Source: DASYQV01 sp036005125 (GTDB taxonomy: Bacteria > Acidobacteriota > Vicinamibacteria > Vicinamibacterales > UBA2999). Taken from it: a stretch of DNA of 15,996 nt. The notes under the pieces were generated by a model, which worked only from the letters and a program-made list of their open reading frames with translations, did not search any database and was not told where the DNA came from. Below, in pieces: positions 1 to 7,193 of the stretch (within the stretch, counting starts at the first letter, position 1; each line of letters starts with the position of its first letter). The translations under genes and the position numbers were made by a program. The stretch covers positions 1-15,996 of the forward strand of contig DASYQV010000365.1 of NCBI GenBank assembly GCA_036005125.1, written 5' to 3'.

Positions 1-1145
1 ACGGTGATGAAAAAGCCGGAGATGCTCAGGTACTTGAGCAGCTCCTGCCCGAGCGACGTGACGAGCGGCTCCCTCATGCCGAACAGGAGAAGGAGATAGT
101 CGGGGACGAACACGAATAATGCGCCGATAACCGCCGCTACCAGCAGGCCGATGCGCGAGGCGACCGCCACGCCGAGCACTGCGCGCTCCGGGTTGCCGGC
201 GCCCAGGTTCTGACCGGCGATCGTCGCCGAGGCCCCCATCAGTCCCACCGACGTCCAGGTGATCAGCGAAAACAGCTCCGTATATCCGACCGCGTACGCC
301 GCCTGCGCGGCGGCGCTGTGCTCGAGCGAGCCGATGAACCGCAGCAGCAGTACGCCGGCAATGTTCATCGCGATGCCCTGCACGCCCGTCGGCAGACCGA
401 ACCGGAAGAGCGACCGGATGATCGTGAAGTCAGGCCGACGATCGATGCCGGCATGGAAGTGGATCACGGAGCCGGGCGCGAAGAGTCGCCAGGTGCCGTA
501 GCAGGCGACGATGGTGCTGCTCGCGATCGTGCCGTACGCCGCGCCGATCGTCCCCAGGAACGGGATGAGCAGCACGTTGAAGATCACGGTCAGCACCGTC
601 ATCGCGACGCCAAGCCGCAGCGGCGTGCGCGGGTCGCCGGCGGCCCGGAACGCCCCGCTCAGCATGAAGAACATCATCATGCCGAAGATGCCCACGAGCA
701 TCGCGCGCAGGAACGGGAGAGCTTCGGCTTGGACCTCCGGGGCGGCATGGACGACATCGAGCAACCAGGGTGAGGCCGCGTAGCCGATCGCGGCCAGCAG
801 GACCGAGAGCACGAGTGCCGTCAGAAATGCCTGATAGACGACCCGGTTGACCTTTTCGGGCTCGTTGGCCCCAGCGAAGCGGGCCACGAGCACGGCCATG
901 CCGGTAAACAGCGAGCTGAGGAAGATGATGACGATGAGGATGATCTGCCAGCTGACGCCGATGGCCGCATTCGCCCTGTAGCCGACGAAGTGGCCGACCA
1001 TGGCATGGTCGATGATGCCCTGCAGGCCGGCGATGATGTTCTGCAGCATCGTCGGCCAGGCGAGCTTCCAGACGGCGCGGCCAACGGGGCCCTGGACGAT
1101 GGAGCGGTCAAACGTCTGCTGAGGTGCGGTCGCGGGGTGGGTCAT
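1..1145 (-). CDS. MATE family multidrug/sodium antiporter (C-terminus beyond window)
   Basis: An open frame of 381 codons runs leftward from an ATG at 1145 and leaves the window without a stop, so the C-terminus (about 60-80 residues by comparison with the usual ~450) is missing. The translation is mostly membrane helices and fits the MATE family: an N-terminal segment resembling LAWPTMLQNIIAGLQGIID, followed by VGHFVG, then RAAGDPRTPLRLG near the end of the first six-helix bundle, and GQNLGAGNPERA in the second bundle. MATE proteins export cationic drugs, dyes or metabolites across the inner membrane, driven by Na+ or H+. The substrate cannot be told from sequence. The start is moderately sure: GAGGG touches the ATG, which is too close for a good ribosome site. 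Repeat array A ends 35 bp upstream, so any promoter must lie in or beside the array. Confidence 0.9.
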   Translation of the reverse strand, partial: MTHPATAPQQTFDRSIVQGPVGRAVWKLAWPTMLQNIIAGLQGIIDHAMVGHFVGYRANAAIGVSWQIILIVIIFLSSLFTGMAVLVARFAGANEPEKVNRVVYQAFLTALVLSVLLAAIGYAASPWLLDVVHAAPEVQAEALPFLRAMLVGIFGMMMFFMLSGAFRAAGDPRTPLRLGVAMTVLTVIFNVLLIPFLGTIGAAYGTIASSTIVACYGTWRLFAPGSVIHFHAGIDRRPDFTIIRSLFRFGLPTGVQGIAMNIAGVLLLRFIGSLEHSAAAQAAYAVGYTELFSLITWTSVGLMGASATIAGQNLGAGNPERAVLGVAVASRIGLLVAAVIGALFVFVPDYLLLLFGMREPLVTSLGQELLKYLSISGFFIT

Positions 1146-1180
1146 CCCTCATTGAGCCGGTGTGCGAGTGTACTACGGAA

Positions 1181-1344
1181 GGGTCAGACCGGGGTCAGAC
1201 CGGGGTCAGACCGGGGTCAGAACGGGGTCAGACCGGGGTCAGACCCTGGTGATGGATCGACTCAAGGTACGCAGGAATTCTGTACCTTGAGTCGATTCGT
1301 ACTCTCGGTCCGTTCTGACCCTCGTCTGACCCCGGTCTGACCCC
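1181..1344. repeat. Repeat array A: two inverted blocks of 11-bp GGTCTGACCCC-type units
   Basis: Six contiguous 11-bp units of GGGTCAGACCG type fill 1181-1246; the fourth has one change, giving AAC. Three units in the opposite orientation (TCTGACCC type) fill 1311-1344. Between them is a perfect inverted repeat. The array occupies the gap between the stop of the topoisomerase B gene (1353) and the start of the MATE gene (1145), both on the minus strand. Its layout is units, head, inverted head, inverted units, so transcripts of either strand could fold into a long hairpin. Related arrays are at 7194-7429 and 14791-14918. There are no spacers, so this is not CRISPR. No transposase gene is seen in the window. 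Confidence 0.95.
1256..1296. repeat. Perfect 15-bp inverted repeat at the centre of array A
   Basis: The left arm 1256-1270 (ATCGACTCAAGGTAC) is the exact reverse complement of the right arm 1282-1296, with an 11-nt loop. The left side carries, on the minus strand, the exact 17-bp sequence CTGCGTACCTTGAGTCG (1258-1274) that heads arrays B and C. The right arm is a second copy lacking two bases (CTGTACCTTGAGTCG). Array A is therefore two repeat heads joined in inverted orientation. It may act as a transcription terminator or barrier between the topoisomerase B and MATE genes, but there is no T-run and this is inference. Confidence 0.9.
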
Positions 1345-1352
1345 ATCCGCTC

Positions 1353-3254
1353 TCACACGTCGAGCTCTTCGGCCTCCTCGGCCCGCTCCATGATGAACCG
1401 GAAACGCGCGGAGGCATCTTTGCCCATCAGCTCGTTGATGACACGGTCGGTGACTATCTGATCCGCAATCTCCACGCGCAGCAGGCGCCGCGTCTTCGGA
1501 TTCAGCGTCGTCTCCCAGAGCACCTTCGGCATCATCTCTCCGAGTCCCTTGAAGCGCGTGATCTCCGGGCTGGCGCGGCCGTTGCCGTGCGCCTTCAGGA
1601 TGCGGTCGCGGTGGGCATCGTCGATCGCCCAGTGCGTCTCCTTGCCGATGTCGATGCGGTAGAGCGGCGGCTGCGCGAGAAACACCTTGCCGTTGGCGAT
1701 GAGCTGCGGCAGGTGCCGATACATGAACGTGAGCAGCAGCGTCGCAATGTGGTGGCCGTCCGAGTCCGCGTCGGCAAGGATGATGATGCGGCCATACCGG
1801 AGCCGGCTCATGTCGAAGCCCTTGCCCAGGCCGCAACCGATCGCGGTGACCAGGTCCGCGAGCTCTTTGTTCTCGAGCACCTTCGCCAGCGCCATGCCCT
1901 CGGTGTTCATCACCTTGCCGCGTAACGGAAGAATCGCCTGCTTCGCCCGGTCGCGCCCCTGCTTCGCGGAGCCACCTGCCGAATCACCCTCGACGACGAA
2001 CAGCTCGCTGTCCTCGCGACCCGACGCGGTGCAGTCGCTCAACTTCCCGGGCAGGTTGAGACGACCGGACGTCGCCGTCTTGCGCGTGACCTCCGCCTGC
2101 GCCGCGCGGCTGGCCTCGCGCGCCCGCGCCGCGAGGATGATGCGGCCGACAATGGCTTCGGCCATTGACCGGTTGTGGTTGAGCCAATGCTCCAGAGCAG
2201 GCCGCATCGCGGAATCGACCGCCGACATCACCTCGGGGTTGTTCAGCCGATCCTTCGTCTGCCCCTGGAACTGAGGCTCCTCGATGAAGATGCTGAAGAT
2301 GCCCACGATGCCTTCGCGAATGTCTTCGGCAGTGAGCGTCAGCCCCTTGGGCGACAGGTTGTGCGTATCGATGAAATTCCGCACGGCCTTGCCGAGCCCT
2401 GCGCGCAAGCCGTTCTCGTGCGTGCCGCCGGAACCAGTGGGAATGCCGTTGACATAACTGCGGACGTGCTCGTCGGTCGACTCCGTCCACTGCAGCACCA
2501 GATCGAGCCTCGGTTCGGCCTCCCGTGCGAGGACGAACGGAGCCTCGTGCACCGGTTTCGCGCTGCGGTCGCCGACGATCTTCTTCAGATACTCCTGCAG
2601 GCCCTCCTGATGCTGGAAGACTTCCCTGGAGCCATCGACCTCGTTCTCGAACGTGACGCGCACGCCTCTGTGTATATAGCTCACCACCTCGAGGCGCTCG
2701 CGGATGGTCGCTGGATCGAACTCGATCTTCGGGAAGATTGTCGGGTCCGGGTGAAAGTACACCGTCGACCCGCTGCCGCGCGCCGCCCCGACTTTCTTCA
2801 GCGCGCCAACGGGCTTGCCCTGTTTGAACCGCATCTGCCACTCGCCGCCGTCGCGGCGGACGGTCGCGGTCAGCTCCTTCGACAGCGCATTGACGACCGA
2901 GGCGCCGACGCCGTGGAGGCCGCCCGCGGTCTTGTAGCTGCCATGCTCGAACTTGCCGCCGGCGTGGAGCATGGTGAAGATCACCTCGAGCGCGCTCTTC
3001 TTCGACTTCGAGTGCTGGTCGACCGGAATGCCGCGGCCGTCGTCCGCAATGGTGATCGACGAGCCGTTCTCGTGCAGCGTGACATGGATTGTCGAGGCGT
3101 AACCGTTCATCGCCTCGTCGACGGCGTTGTCGAGGATCTCCCAGACAAGATGATGGAGGCCGGCCGCGCCGACGCCGCCGATGTACATGCCGGGCCGTCT
3201 GCGAACGGGCTCGAGCCCTTCGAGTACCGTGATATCTCGTGCTGTGTACGCCAT
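1353..3254 (-). CDS. parE: Type IIA DNA topoisomerase subunit B (topoisomerase IV ParE / GyrB-like ATPase)
   Basis: A 633-residue ATPase/TOPRIM subunit. The GHKL ATP site shows WEILDNAVDEAM (E39, N43), ADDGRGIP (70-77) and GGLHGVGASVVNALS (111-125). The transducer contains QTKDRLNNPEV with the ATP-contacting lysine (K334). The TOPRIM domain has VVEGDSAGG (E422), PLRGK and ADADSDG (D495, D497, D499), which bind the catalytic Mg2+. RFKGLGEM (567-574) precedes the C-terminal tail. Length is in the ParE/short-GyrB range, without the large TOPRIM insertion of enterobacterial GyrB, so gyrase versus topoisomerase IV cannot be settled. The frame is open up to 3389, but the ATG at 3254 starts the family-typical N-terminus (MAYTARDITVLEGLEPVRRR). 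Starting further up would overlap the DUF1835 gene, whose stop is 40 bp away; the two are probably co-transcribed. Array A begins 8 bp after the stop. The A subunit is at 7432-9837. Confidence 0.93.
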   Translation of the reverse strand: MAYTARDITVLEGLEPVRRRPGMYIGGVGAAGLHHLVWEILDNAVDEAMNGYASTIHVTLHENGSSITIADDGRGIPVDQHSKSKKSALEVIFTMLHAGGKFEHGSYKTAGGLHGVGASVVNALSKELTATVRRDGGEWQMRFKQGKPVGALKKVGAARGSGSTVYFHPDPTIFPKIEFDPATIRERLEVVSYIHRGVRVTFENEVDGSREVFQHQEGLQEYLKKIVGDRSAKPVHEAPFVLAREAEPRLDLVLQWTESTDEHVRSYVNGIPTGSGGTHENGLRAGLGKAVRNFIDTHNLSPKGLTLTAEDIREGIVGIFSIFIEEPQFQGQTKDRLNNPEVMSAVDSAMRPALEHWLNHNRSMAEAIVGRIILAARAREASRAAQAEVTRKTATSGRLNLPGKLSDCTASGREDSELFVVEGDSAGGSAKQGRDRAKQAILPLRGKVMNTEGMALAKVLENKELADLVTAIGCGLGKGFDMSRLRYGRIIILADADSDGHHIATLLLTFMYRHLPQLIANGKVFLAQPPLYRIDIGKETHWAIDDAHRDRILKAHGNGRASPEITRFKGLGEMMPKVLWETTLNPKTRRLLRVEIADQIVTDRVINELMGKDASARFRFIMERAEEAEELDV

Positions 3255-3294
3255 CCGCACCGCGCGCGAAACGCGCAAGAAAGATACTGTGATT

Positions 3295-4251
3295 TTACGA
3301 CGCGACCATCCGCTCAGCCTCGGTATCCCAGCGCCACGGCACGCTGTGGCCCCTGAGGTGAACCCCGCCGAGCCACCGATCGATTCCAAGGGTCTTGATG
3401 CGATCGGCCCGACCTTCCATTACCGCGCGTCCGATGTCGGTTATCTCAACCGTGGAGCTCCAGGGCCATCCCTGCAGGTCGCCGTCGACACGCACCAGCG
3501 CAGACCGACCCTGGGCCACCCGTGACAGCAACCGGACGAACACGGCGTCGCCGAGGTAAATGACCTTTTCTCGCGCGAGGTGCGCGGCGGCGAAGAGCTG
3601 CTTCACGGAGAGCGGACCATCGGTGAGCCCTTCGAGCGTCTGCTGCTCGATCCGGGACAGTCCGTTGGAGACGGATGGAAATTCCTGCAACTGACGCGTG
3701 AGCGCGGCGGCCATGAAGGGCAGTACGTCGAGCTCCGGCCGTACCCGCTCGATTGCCCGGGGGTCGGGTGAGGAGAACGCGCGCCATGCGACCTGCGCGG
3801 CGGCGAGCTGAGCCTGCGACACCGGCTTGCGCGTTTCGAACAGCGCAGCCACGCGCGAGGGGTTCATCGGGCCCAGATAGTCCTGAACCTGGATCAACGA
3901 CAGCCGTGAGGCGCCGTCGACACCAGCCCCGGCGTACCAATCCAGAATCTGCGCGAGCTGGAGCTGATCGTAGAGATCGTGCTCGAACCACAGGACGACG
4001 TCCTCGCTGGCAGCCGCGGCGCCGAGCGCGCGGTCGCGCCTCTCGAACTCCACGGCGATTTCGACAGGATTTCCCCAGCCTTGCCCCGCCAGGAACCGCA
4101 CGCGCAGGGGACGGAGGGAGTCGAGCGTCGCCGGCGGAGGCACCGGCCCTTCGTGCAGCACGTCGCGCCAAGGCAGAACGTCGTCGCCCAGCCCGGCTGC
4201 CCGAATCTGCTCCGCAGCGGCATCGCCGTTGGTGATGTGTAATGGGGACAT
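3295..4251 (-). CDS. DUF1835 domain-containing protein
   Basis: A 318-residue cytoplasmic protein. The N-terminus LHITNGDAAAEQIR (4-17) followed by VLPWRDVLHEGPVP (25-38) is the signature of the DUF1835 family. A second conserved patch is VVLWFEHDLYDQLQL (85-99). The C-terminal half (from about residue 200) looks like a helix-turn-helix-type unit, and ends in the conserved run GIDRWLGGVHL and WRWD. The family's biochemical role is not established. The frame extends upstream to 4368, but the ATG at 4251 places the family motif at the N-terminus and leaves room for the divergent gene starting at 4281. No clear ribosome site precedes the ATG, so translation may be leaderless. The gene lies 40 bp upstream of the topoisomerase B gene on the same strand and probably leads that transcript; no functional link is known. 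Confidence 0.85.
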   Translation of the reverse strand: MSPLHITNGDAAAEQIRAAGLGDDVLPWRDVLHEGPVPPPATLDSLRPLRVRFLAGQGWGNPVEIAVEFERRDRALGAAAASEDVVLWFEHDLYDQLQLAQILDWYAGAGVDGASRLSLIQVQDYLGPMNPSRVAALFETRKPVSQAQLAAAQVAWRAFSSPDPRAIERVRPELDVLPFMAAALTRQLQEFPSVSNGLSRIEQQTLEGLTDGPLSVKQLFAAAHLAREKVIYLGDAVFVRLLSRVAQGRSALVRVDGDLQGWPWSSTVEITDIGRAVMEGRADRIKTLGIDRWLGGVHLRGHSVPWRWDTEAERMVAS

Positions 4252-4280
4252 CGCGGGTGTACTATCTGCGCTGGAGACCC
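4252..4280. promoter_or_regulatory. Divergent start region with a ribosome site for the 4281 gene
   Basis: Only 29 bp separate the starts of the DUF1835 gene (minus) and the small membrane protein gene (plus). The plus gene has GGAG at 4273-4276, 4 to 7 nt before the paired ATG codons at 4281 and 4284. No ribosome site is visible for the minus gene. A TACTAT hexamer at 4259-4264 is a possible weak -10, but no -35 is convincing. Promoters for one or both genes must overlap the opposite coding region. Confidence 0.35.
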
Positions 4281-4676
4281 ATGATGGCGCGCATTCTGTT
4301 GTTTGGCGCAGCCTGGCTGGTGGTGCTCGCGGTCTCGATAGTGCTCGTTCGCCCGCATCGACCGGCAATCGCGGTCACAGTCTCCTCCTCACACCCCGAG
4401 GCGCCCCCTCCGCCACCGAAGCCGGGCACGCGGTATTCCGGCTGGACCGTGAAGCGCGCCTACTCTGCCCACCGCACGATGGTCGTGGAAGTGGAGGCCG
4501 ACCATCCCACGTCACAGGCGCTCGCGATTGCCCGTGAGGTCGTGGAACCGCTGGGAAACAGATACGACGAGGTTCTGGTGTACATGCGAGACCCGGATGC
4601 ACCCGACGCCGCGCGACGGGTTCAGTGGACGCCACGAGGCGGGTACGTCGAGTTGATACTGGTGCCGGAACGGTAG
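4281..4676 (+). CDS. Small single-pass membrane protein of unknown function
   Basis: The product has 131 residues and I do not recognise a family. Residues 3-23 form one hydrophobic helix (ARILLFGAAWLVVLAVSIVLV), acting as a signal anchor or uncleaved signal peptide. A Pro-rich linker follows (PPPPPKPGTR, about 41-50), then a soluble domain of about 80 residues with TMVVEVEADHPTSQALAIAREVVEP and a basic/aromatic end (VQWTPRGGYVELILVPER). The soluble part is probably outside the cytoplasm. The start at 4281 (or the adjacent ATG at 4284) is chosen for the GGAG ribosome site and the helix immediately after it; an in-frame ATG at 4242 would overlap the DUF1835 gene start. GC-biased third codon positions and the terminator-like hairpin after the stop support a real gene. 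It is alone on the plus strand inside a minus-strand cluster. Confidence 0.7.
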   Translation: MMARILLFGAAWLVVLAVSIVLVRPHRPAIAVTVSSSHPEAPPPPPKPGTRYSGWTVKRAYSAHRTMVVEVEADHPTSQALAIAREVVEPLGNRYDEVLVYMRDPDAPDAARRVQWTPRGGYVELILVPER

Positions 4677-4697
4677 TGCGCGCGCTCGAGTTGACGT

Positions 4698-4757
4698 TCG
4701 TACGCCGGGTCTCGCAGACGCGGCGAGCGCCGCATCTCCTAGAGATGCGGCGTACGA
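4698..4757. terminator. Nested inverted repeats in a convergent gap (likely bidirectional terminator)
   Basis: Between the convergent stops at 4676 (plus) and 4769 (minus) is a perfect 11-bp stem, CGCCGCATCTC (4728-4738) with GAGATGCGGCG (4742-4752), and a 3-nt loop. It is nested in a second pair, TCGTACGCCG (4698-4707) with CGGCGTACGA (4748-4757), which overlaps the inner right arm, so two alternative folds compete. There is no T-run on either side. The position and stem strength favour transcript 3'-end formation from both sides. Confidence 0.6.
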
Positions 4758-4768
4758 GAAGTGCGGGG

Positions 4769-6202
4769 TTACGCGATCCGCGTGGCCTTTTGCGCCGCCT
4801 CGGATTTGCTCCGGCCGCGCCGGGCGCGATGCTTGGGGGCGACGCTCTTTGCCACCTTCCTCTTTGAACCACCGCTCGTCGCCTTTCGCCTGCGCCCGCC
4901 TCGCTTGGGCGGCTCTTCGACCGTCACGGTCTCGATCGGCGCCTCGATAGGCTCGACCGGCTCGGCATCGATGATCGGCGGCTCTGTCGCCACCTCGGGC
5001 TCGACGACCACGGGCGCAGCCTCGACAGGAGCCTCCGCTGCGGCATCCACTTCCTCCACTGAAGCGGGTCCCGCTTGCTTCAGGTTTGCCCCTGGGAATA
5101 CGCGCATGCCGCCCTGGCGGTCGCGCTCGACGCGAAGGACCCCTTCCTTCGCGCATGCACGCAGCAGATCGACGACCGACGTGAACCCGTATTTGCGTTC
5201 GTCGAAGCCTTCAATCGAATTCTTCAGGTATTGCCTCGCCTGCCTGACGTACATCGGCCAGCGGGGGTTTCCCTGGGAGATTGCGAACTGCACGGCACGG
5301 ACGCCATCCGCCATTGACATCGGACTCGTCGGAATCTCCGTCTCCTCGTCCTCGCTCTCGGCGGCCGGCGCCTCTCTCGCGGGGGCAACGGCCTGCGCCG
5401 CGACGCGCGCCGCCACGTCCGCGGGCTGCTCGATCGGCATACCGCTCTCGCGCGGCTCGACGAGGAGGCTTCGTCCTGCCTGTCTCAACGTGACGGCGCC
5501 GGCCTCTGCCACTTTCTCCATGAAGTCGCGGAAGCTGCTCGCGCCATAGTCGCGCTCGGAGAAGGTCGAGTCGAGCTGCAGCAGCGTGCTCTTGAGCAGG
5601 CCGAGCTGCGGCGTCACCTCGCGCTCGGACAGCACCTTCAACGCCCGCTTGACGACCGGCAGCGCCTGCGCGATCGAGCTTGTGGCGGCGGGGCGCGCTC
5701 CCCGCTCGATGCTCCGGCCGCGGCTGCTGCCCATGAGGTTCTCGTACGCGATGAACTCGTGGCAGTTCCGCTGCATCGTCACGCTCGTGAACTGGCGTCC
5801 CCCGACGACGATGACTTTGCGATCGTACTGTTTGAGTTTTTCAACAAGGGAGATGAAGTCGCTGTCGCCCCCGACGATCACGAACGCGTTGATGTGATCG
5901 TGGGTGAAGGCCATCTCCAGGGCATCGAGCGCCATCGTGATGTCGGCGCCGTTCTTGTCGCCGCCGGGCGTGAGGTTGCGCTGGACCATCCGGATGGCGT
6001 GCAGCGTGAGGAGGCGGCTGTAATCACCCGCGCGCTTCCAGTCGCTGTACGCGATCTTAGTGACGATCTCGCCGCGCTCCTTGATGGCCTCGAGCACGAG
6101 GCCGATGTCGAATTGGCCGCCGATGGTCGATTTCACACCGATCTCGACGTTGTCGAAGTCGATGAAAACCGCAATCTTCAGTCGTGTGTCAGTAACGTTC
6201 AT
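4769..6202 (-). CDS. NYN-domain (PIN-like) putative RNase with two OST-HTH/LOTUS-like domains
   Basis: The product has 477 residues. Residues 8-155 form a NYN/LabA-type PIN domain: FIDFDN (D15, D17), NGADITMALDALEM (D87) and GGDSDF (D113, D115) supply the acidic residues that hold metal in this nuclease fold, followed by YDRKVIVVGG. Two similar domains follow, at about 178-250 and 297-372. Each has a helical start, an FxxRxYGxxSFxDF-like core (FSERDYGASSFRDF; FDERKYGFTSVVDL) and a basic beta-hairpin end, which is the OST-HTH/LOTUS pattern associated with RNA binding. A Glu/Pro/Val-rich linker (about 380-430) leads to a very basic tail (433-477, PKRGGRRRK, RARRGRSK) that could bind nucleic acid. 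The predicted role is a sequence- or structure-guided RNase; the target is unknown. No ribosome site precedes the ATG at 6202. The hydrolase gene ends 127 bp upstream, and the strong hairpin at 4698-4757 follows the stop. Confidence 0.88.
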   Translation of the reverse strand: MNVTDTRLKIAVFIDFDNVEIGVKSTIGGQFDIGLVLEAIKERGEIVTKIAYSDWKRAGDYSRLLTLHAIRMVQRNLTPGGDKNGADITMALDALEMAFTHDHINAFVIVGGDSDFISLVEKLKQYDRKVIVVGGRQFTSVTMQRNCHEFIAYENLMGSSRGRSIERGARPAATSSIAQALPVVKRALKVLSEREVTPQLGLLKSTLLQLDSTFSERDYGASSFRDFMEKVAEAGAVTLRQAGRSLLVEPRESGMPIEQPADVAARVAAQAVAPAREAPAAESEDEETEIPTSPMSMADGVRAVQFAISQGNPRWPMYVRQARQYLKNSIEGFDERKYGFTSVVDLLRACAKEGVLRVERDRQGGMRVFPGANLKQAGPASVEEVDAAAEAPVEAAPVVVEPEVATEPPIIDAEPVEPIEAPIETVTVEEPPKRGGRRRKATSGGSKRKVAKSVAPKHRARRGRSKSEAAQKATRIA

Positions 6203-6232
6203 TGGCGTGCTGCCGGGTCTGGGGGCGCCGCT

Positions 6233-6245
6233 GGTTCGACGAACC
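6233..6245. promoter_or_regulatory. Small perfect inverted repeat upstream of the NYN gene
   Basis: GGTTCG and CGAACC flank a single A in the spacer 31-43 bp upstream of the NYN start. It may be an operator half-site pair or a small mRNA hairpin in the 5' leader. A 6-bp stem is short enough to occur by chance, so this is a weak call. Confidence 0.25.
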
Positions 6246-6328
6246 TGGGTGCGTCGCGTTCATCGAGGAGGATTGCCGTGTCGGCGACATCAACAGCGGA
6301 GGTCCCGGGTGTCGTCTGCGGTCTCTCT

Positions 6329-6334
6329 ATTATA
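6329..6334 (-). promoter_or_regulatory. Possible -10 box for the NYN gene
   Basis: On the minus strand the hexamer TATAAT lies exactly across the stop codon of the upstream hydrolase gene, about 127 bp before the NYN start. It is a perfect -10 consensus in a very GC-rich context, but the hexamer 17 bp further upstream (ATCTGG) is a poor -35. It is plausibly the NYN promoter, since the NYN gene follows a non-coding gap and could be transcribed separately from the hydrolase. Confidence 0.35.
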
Positions 6335-7187
6335 CGCGCAAGGTCCCGTCGCCAGATCGATGAGGTGATCGCGCGCATGGTTGCAACGCGTCGATGAATT
6401 CGACGATCGGCTGCCAGTACCCGGCGTTCGTCGTCTCAAAGAAATCATTGTGATCGGCGTCTCCAATGGTGACGAAGCGCTTGGGACTCGACAACCGGTC
6501 GAAGAGCTCGCGTCCGAGCGGGAACGGAATGATCGTATCGCCTTCGGCATGCAGAACGAGTGTCGGCTGCCGGAAGTCGCGCAGCAGCTCCGCGGTGGGA
6601 AAGCGATAGCTCGCGAAGGCGTTCAACGCGCGCAGTACGGGATGAGATCGCAGGACCGCGGCCTTGTGCGCGAAGGTGCTTTCGAGAATCAGTCCGTCGG
6701 GCTGCACGACGCGTGTGGCAGCCGCCGCAACCGGCCCGCCGAGCGAACGGCCCCAGAAGACGAGCGGACGCTCGGGTCGGGCACGATGCGCGGCGGCATG
6801 GCGAACCGCCGCTTCCGCGTCGCGGTAGATGCCCTCCTCCGACGGCGTGCCGGTGCTGCGGCCGTAGCCGCGATAGTCGATCGCCAGCACGCGGTAGCCG
6901 AGCTGATGCAGAGTGGCGAACACTGGAAGCCAGAGTGACAGGTTGCCGCCGTTGCCGTGGAAGTACACGATGTCGGCTTTCGCCTGGTCCGGCTCGAGCT
7001 GCCACGCCACGATTTCCTGGCCGTCGGACGTGCGCAGCCCGAGCGTCGTATATCGAATGCCCAGGTGTCCCGGCGTATCGTGCTCGCCTTTCGACGGGAA
7101 GAAGACGAGGAACGGCTCGAGCCGCGGCACGAGCAGCTTGAGAACGACCGCGGCCACGAGAAGCAGAAGAACGGTCCGAAGCAGCAT
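6330..7187 (-). CDS. Membrane-anchored alpha/beta hydrolase (BEM46/ABHD13-like)
   Basis: A 285-residue serine hydrolase. An N-terminal hydrophobic helix (residues 2-19, LLRTVLLLLVAAVVLKLL) anchors it. The hydrolase fold then shows the oxyanion-hole motif VYFHGNGG (75-81), AIDYRGYGRS, the nucleophile elbow GRSLGG (Ser148), HAEGDTIIP with the acid (Asp217), and DADHNDF with His246: a complete Ser-Asp-His triad. The order and spacing match the BEM46/ABHD13 group (COG1073). These are probably lipid- or ester-cleaving enzymes; the substrate is unknown. The frame stays open to 7283, but the extension would encode repeat array B (residues SDPGLTPSS come from it), so the ATG at 7187, which starts the membrane helix, is preferred. 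The array begins about 7 bp upstream of this ATG, which leaves no clear ribosome site. The topoisomerase A gene ends 244 bp upstream. Confidence 0.87.
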   Translation of the reverse strand: MLLRTVLLLLVAAVVLKLLVPRLEPFLVFFPSKGEHDTPGHLGIRYTTLGLRTSDGQEIVAWQLEPDQAKADIVYFHGNGGNLSLWLPVFATLHQLGYRVLAIDYRGYGRSTGTPSEEGIYRDAEAAVRHAAAHRARPERPLVFWGRSLGGPVAAAATRVVQPDGLILESTFAHKAAVLRSHPVLRALNAFASYRFPTAELLRDFRQPTLVLHAEGDTIIPFPLGRELFDRLSSPKRFVTIGDADHNDFFETTNAGYWQPIVEFIDALQPCARSPHRSGDGTLRV

Positions 7188-7193
7188 GGAGCT

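Noticed and set aside
1181..1344. CRISPR array
   Set aside because: The units are only 11 bp, directly tandem with no spacers, and no cas gene is present.
1228..1836. 202-codon open frame reading through array A into the topoisomerase B gene
   Set aside because: It is an out-of-frame shadow: part is encoded by repeats and the rest is a frame-shifted reading of the TOPRIM region.
2151..2167. Short inverted repeat CAATGGC/GCCATTG in the topoisomerase B gene
   Set aside because: The 7-bp stem is within chance expectation for a window this size and coincides with conserved codons.
2175..3356. 393-codon open frame on the plus strand
   Set aside because: It is fully antisense to the topoisomerase B gene, whose motifs are complete. 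Its residues are Arg/Ala-rich shadow composition with no recognisable domain.
3255..3389. 45-residue N-terminal extension of the topoisomerase B gene
   Set aside because: It would overlap the end of the DUF1835 gene, and family members start at the MAYTARDITV-like sequence.
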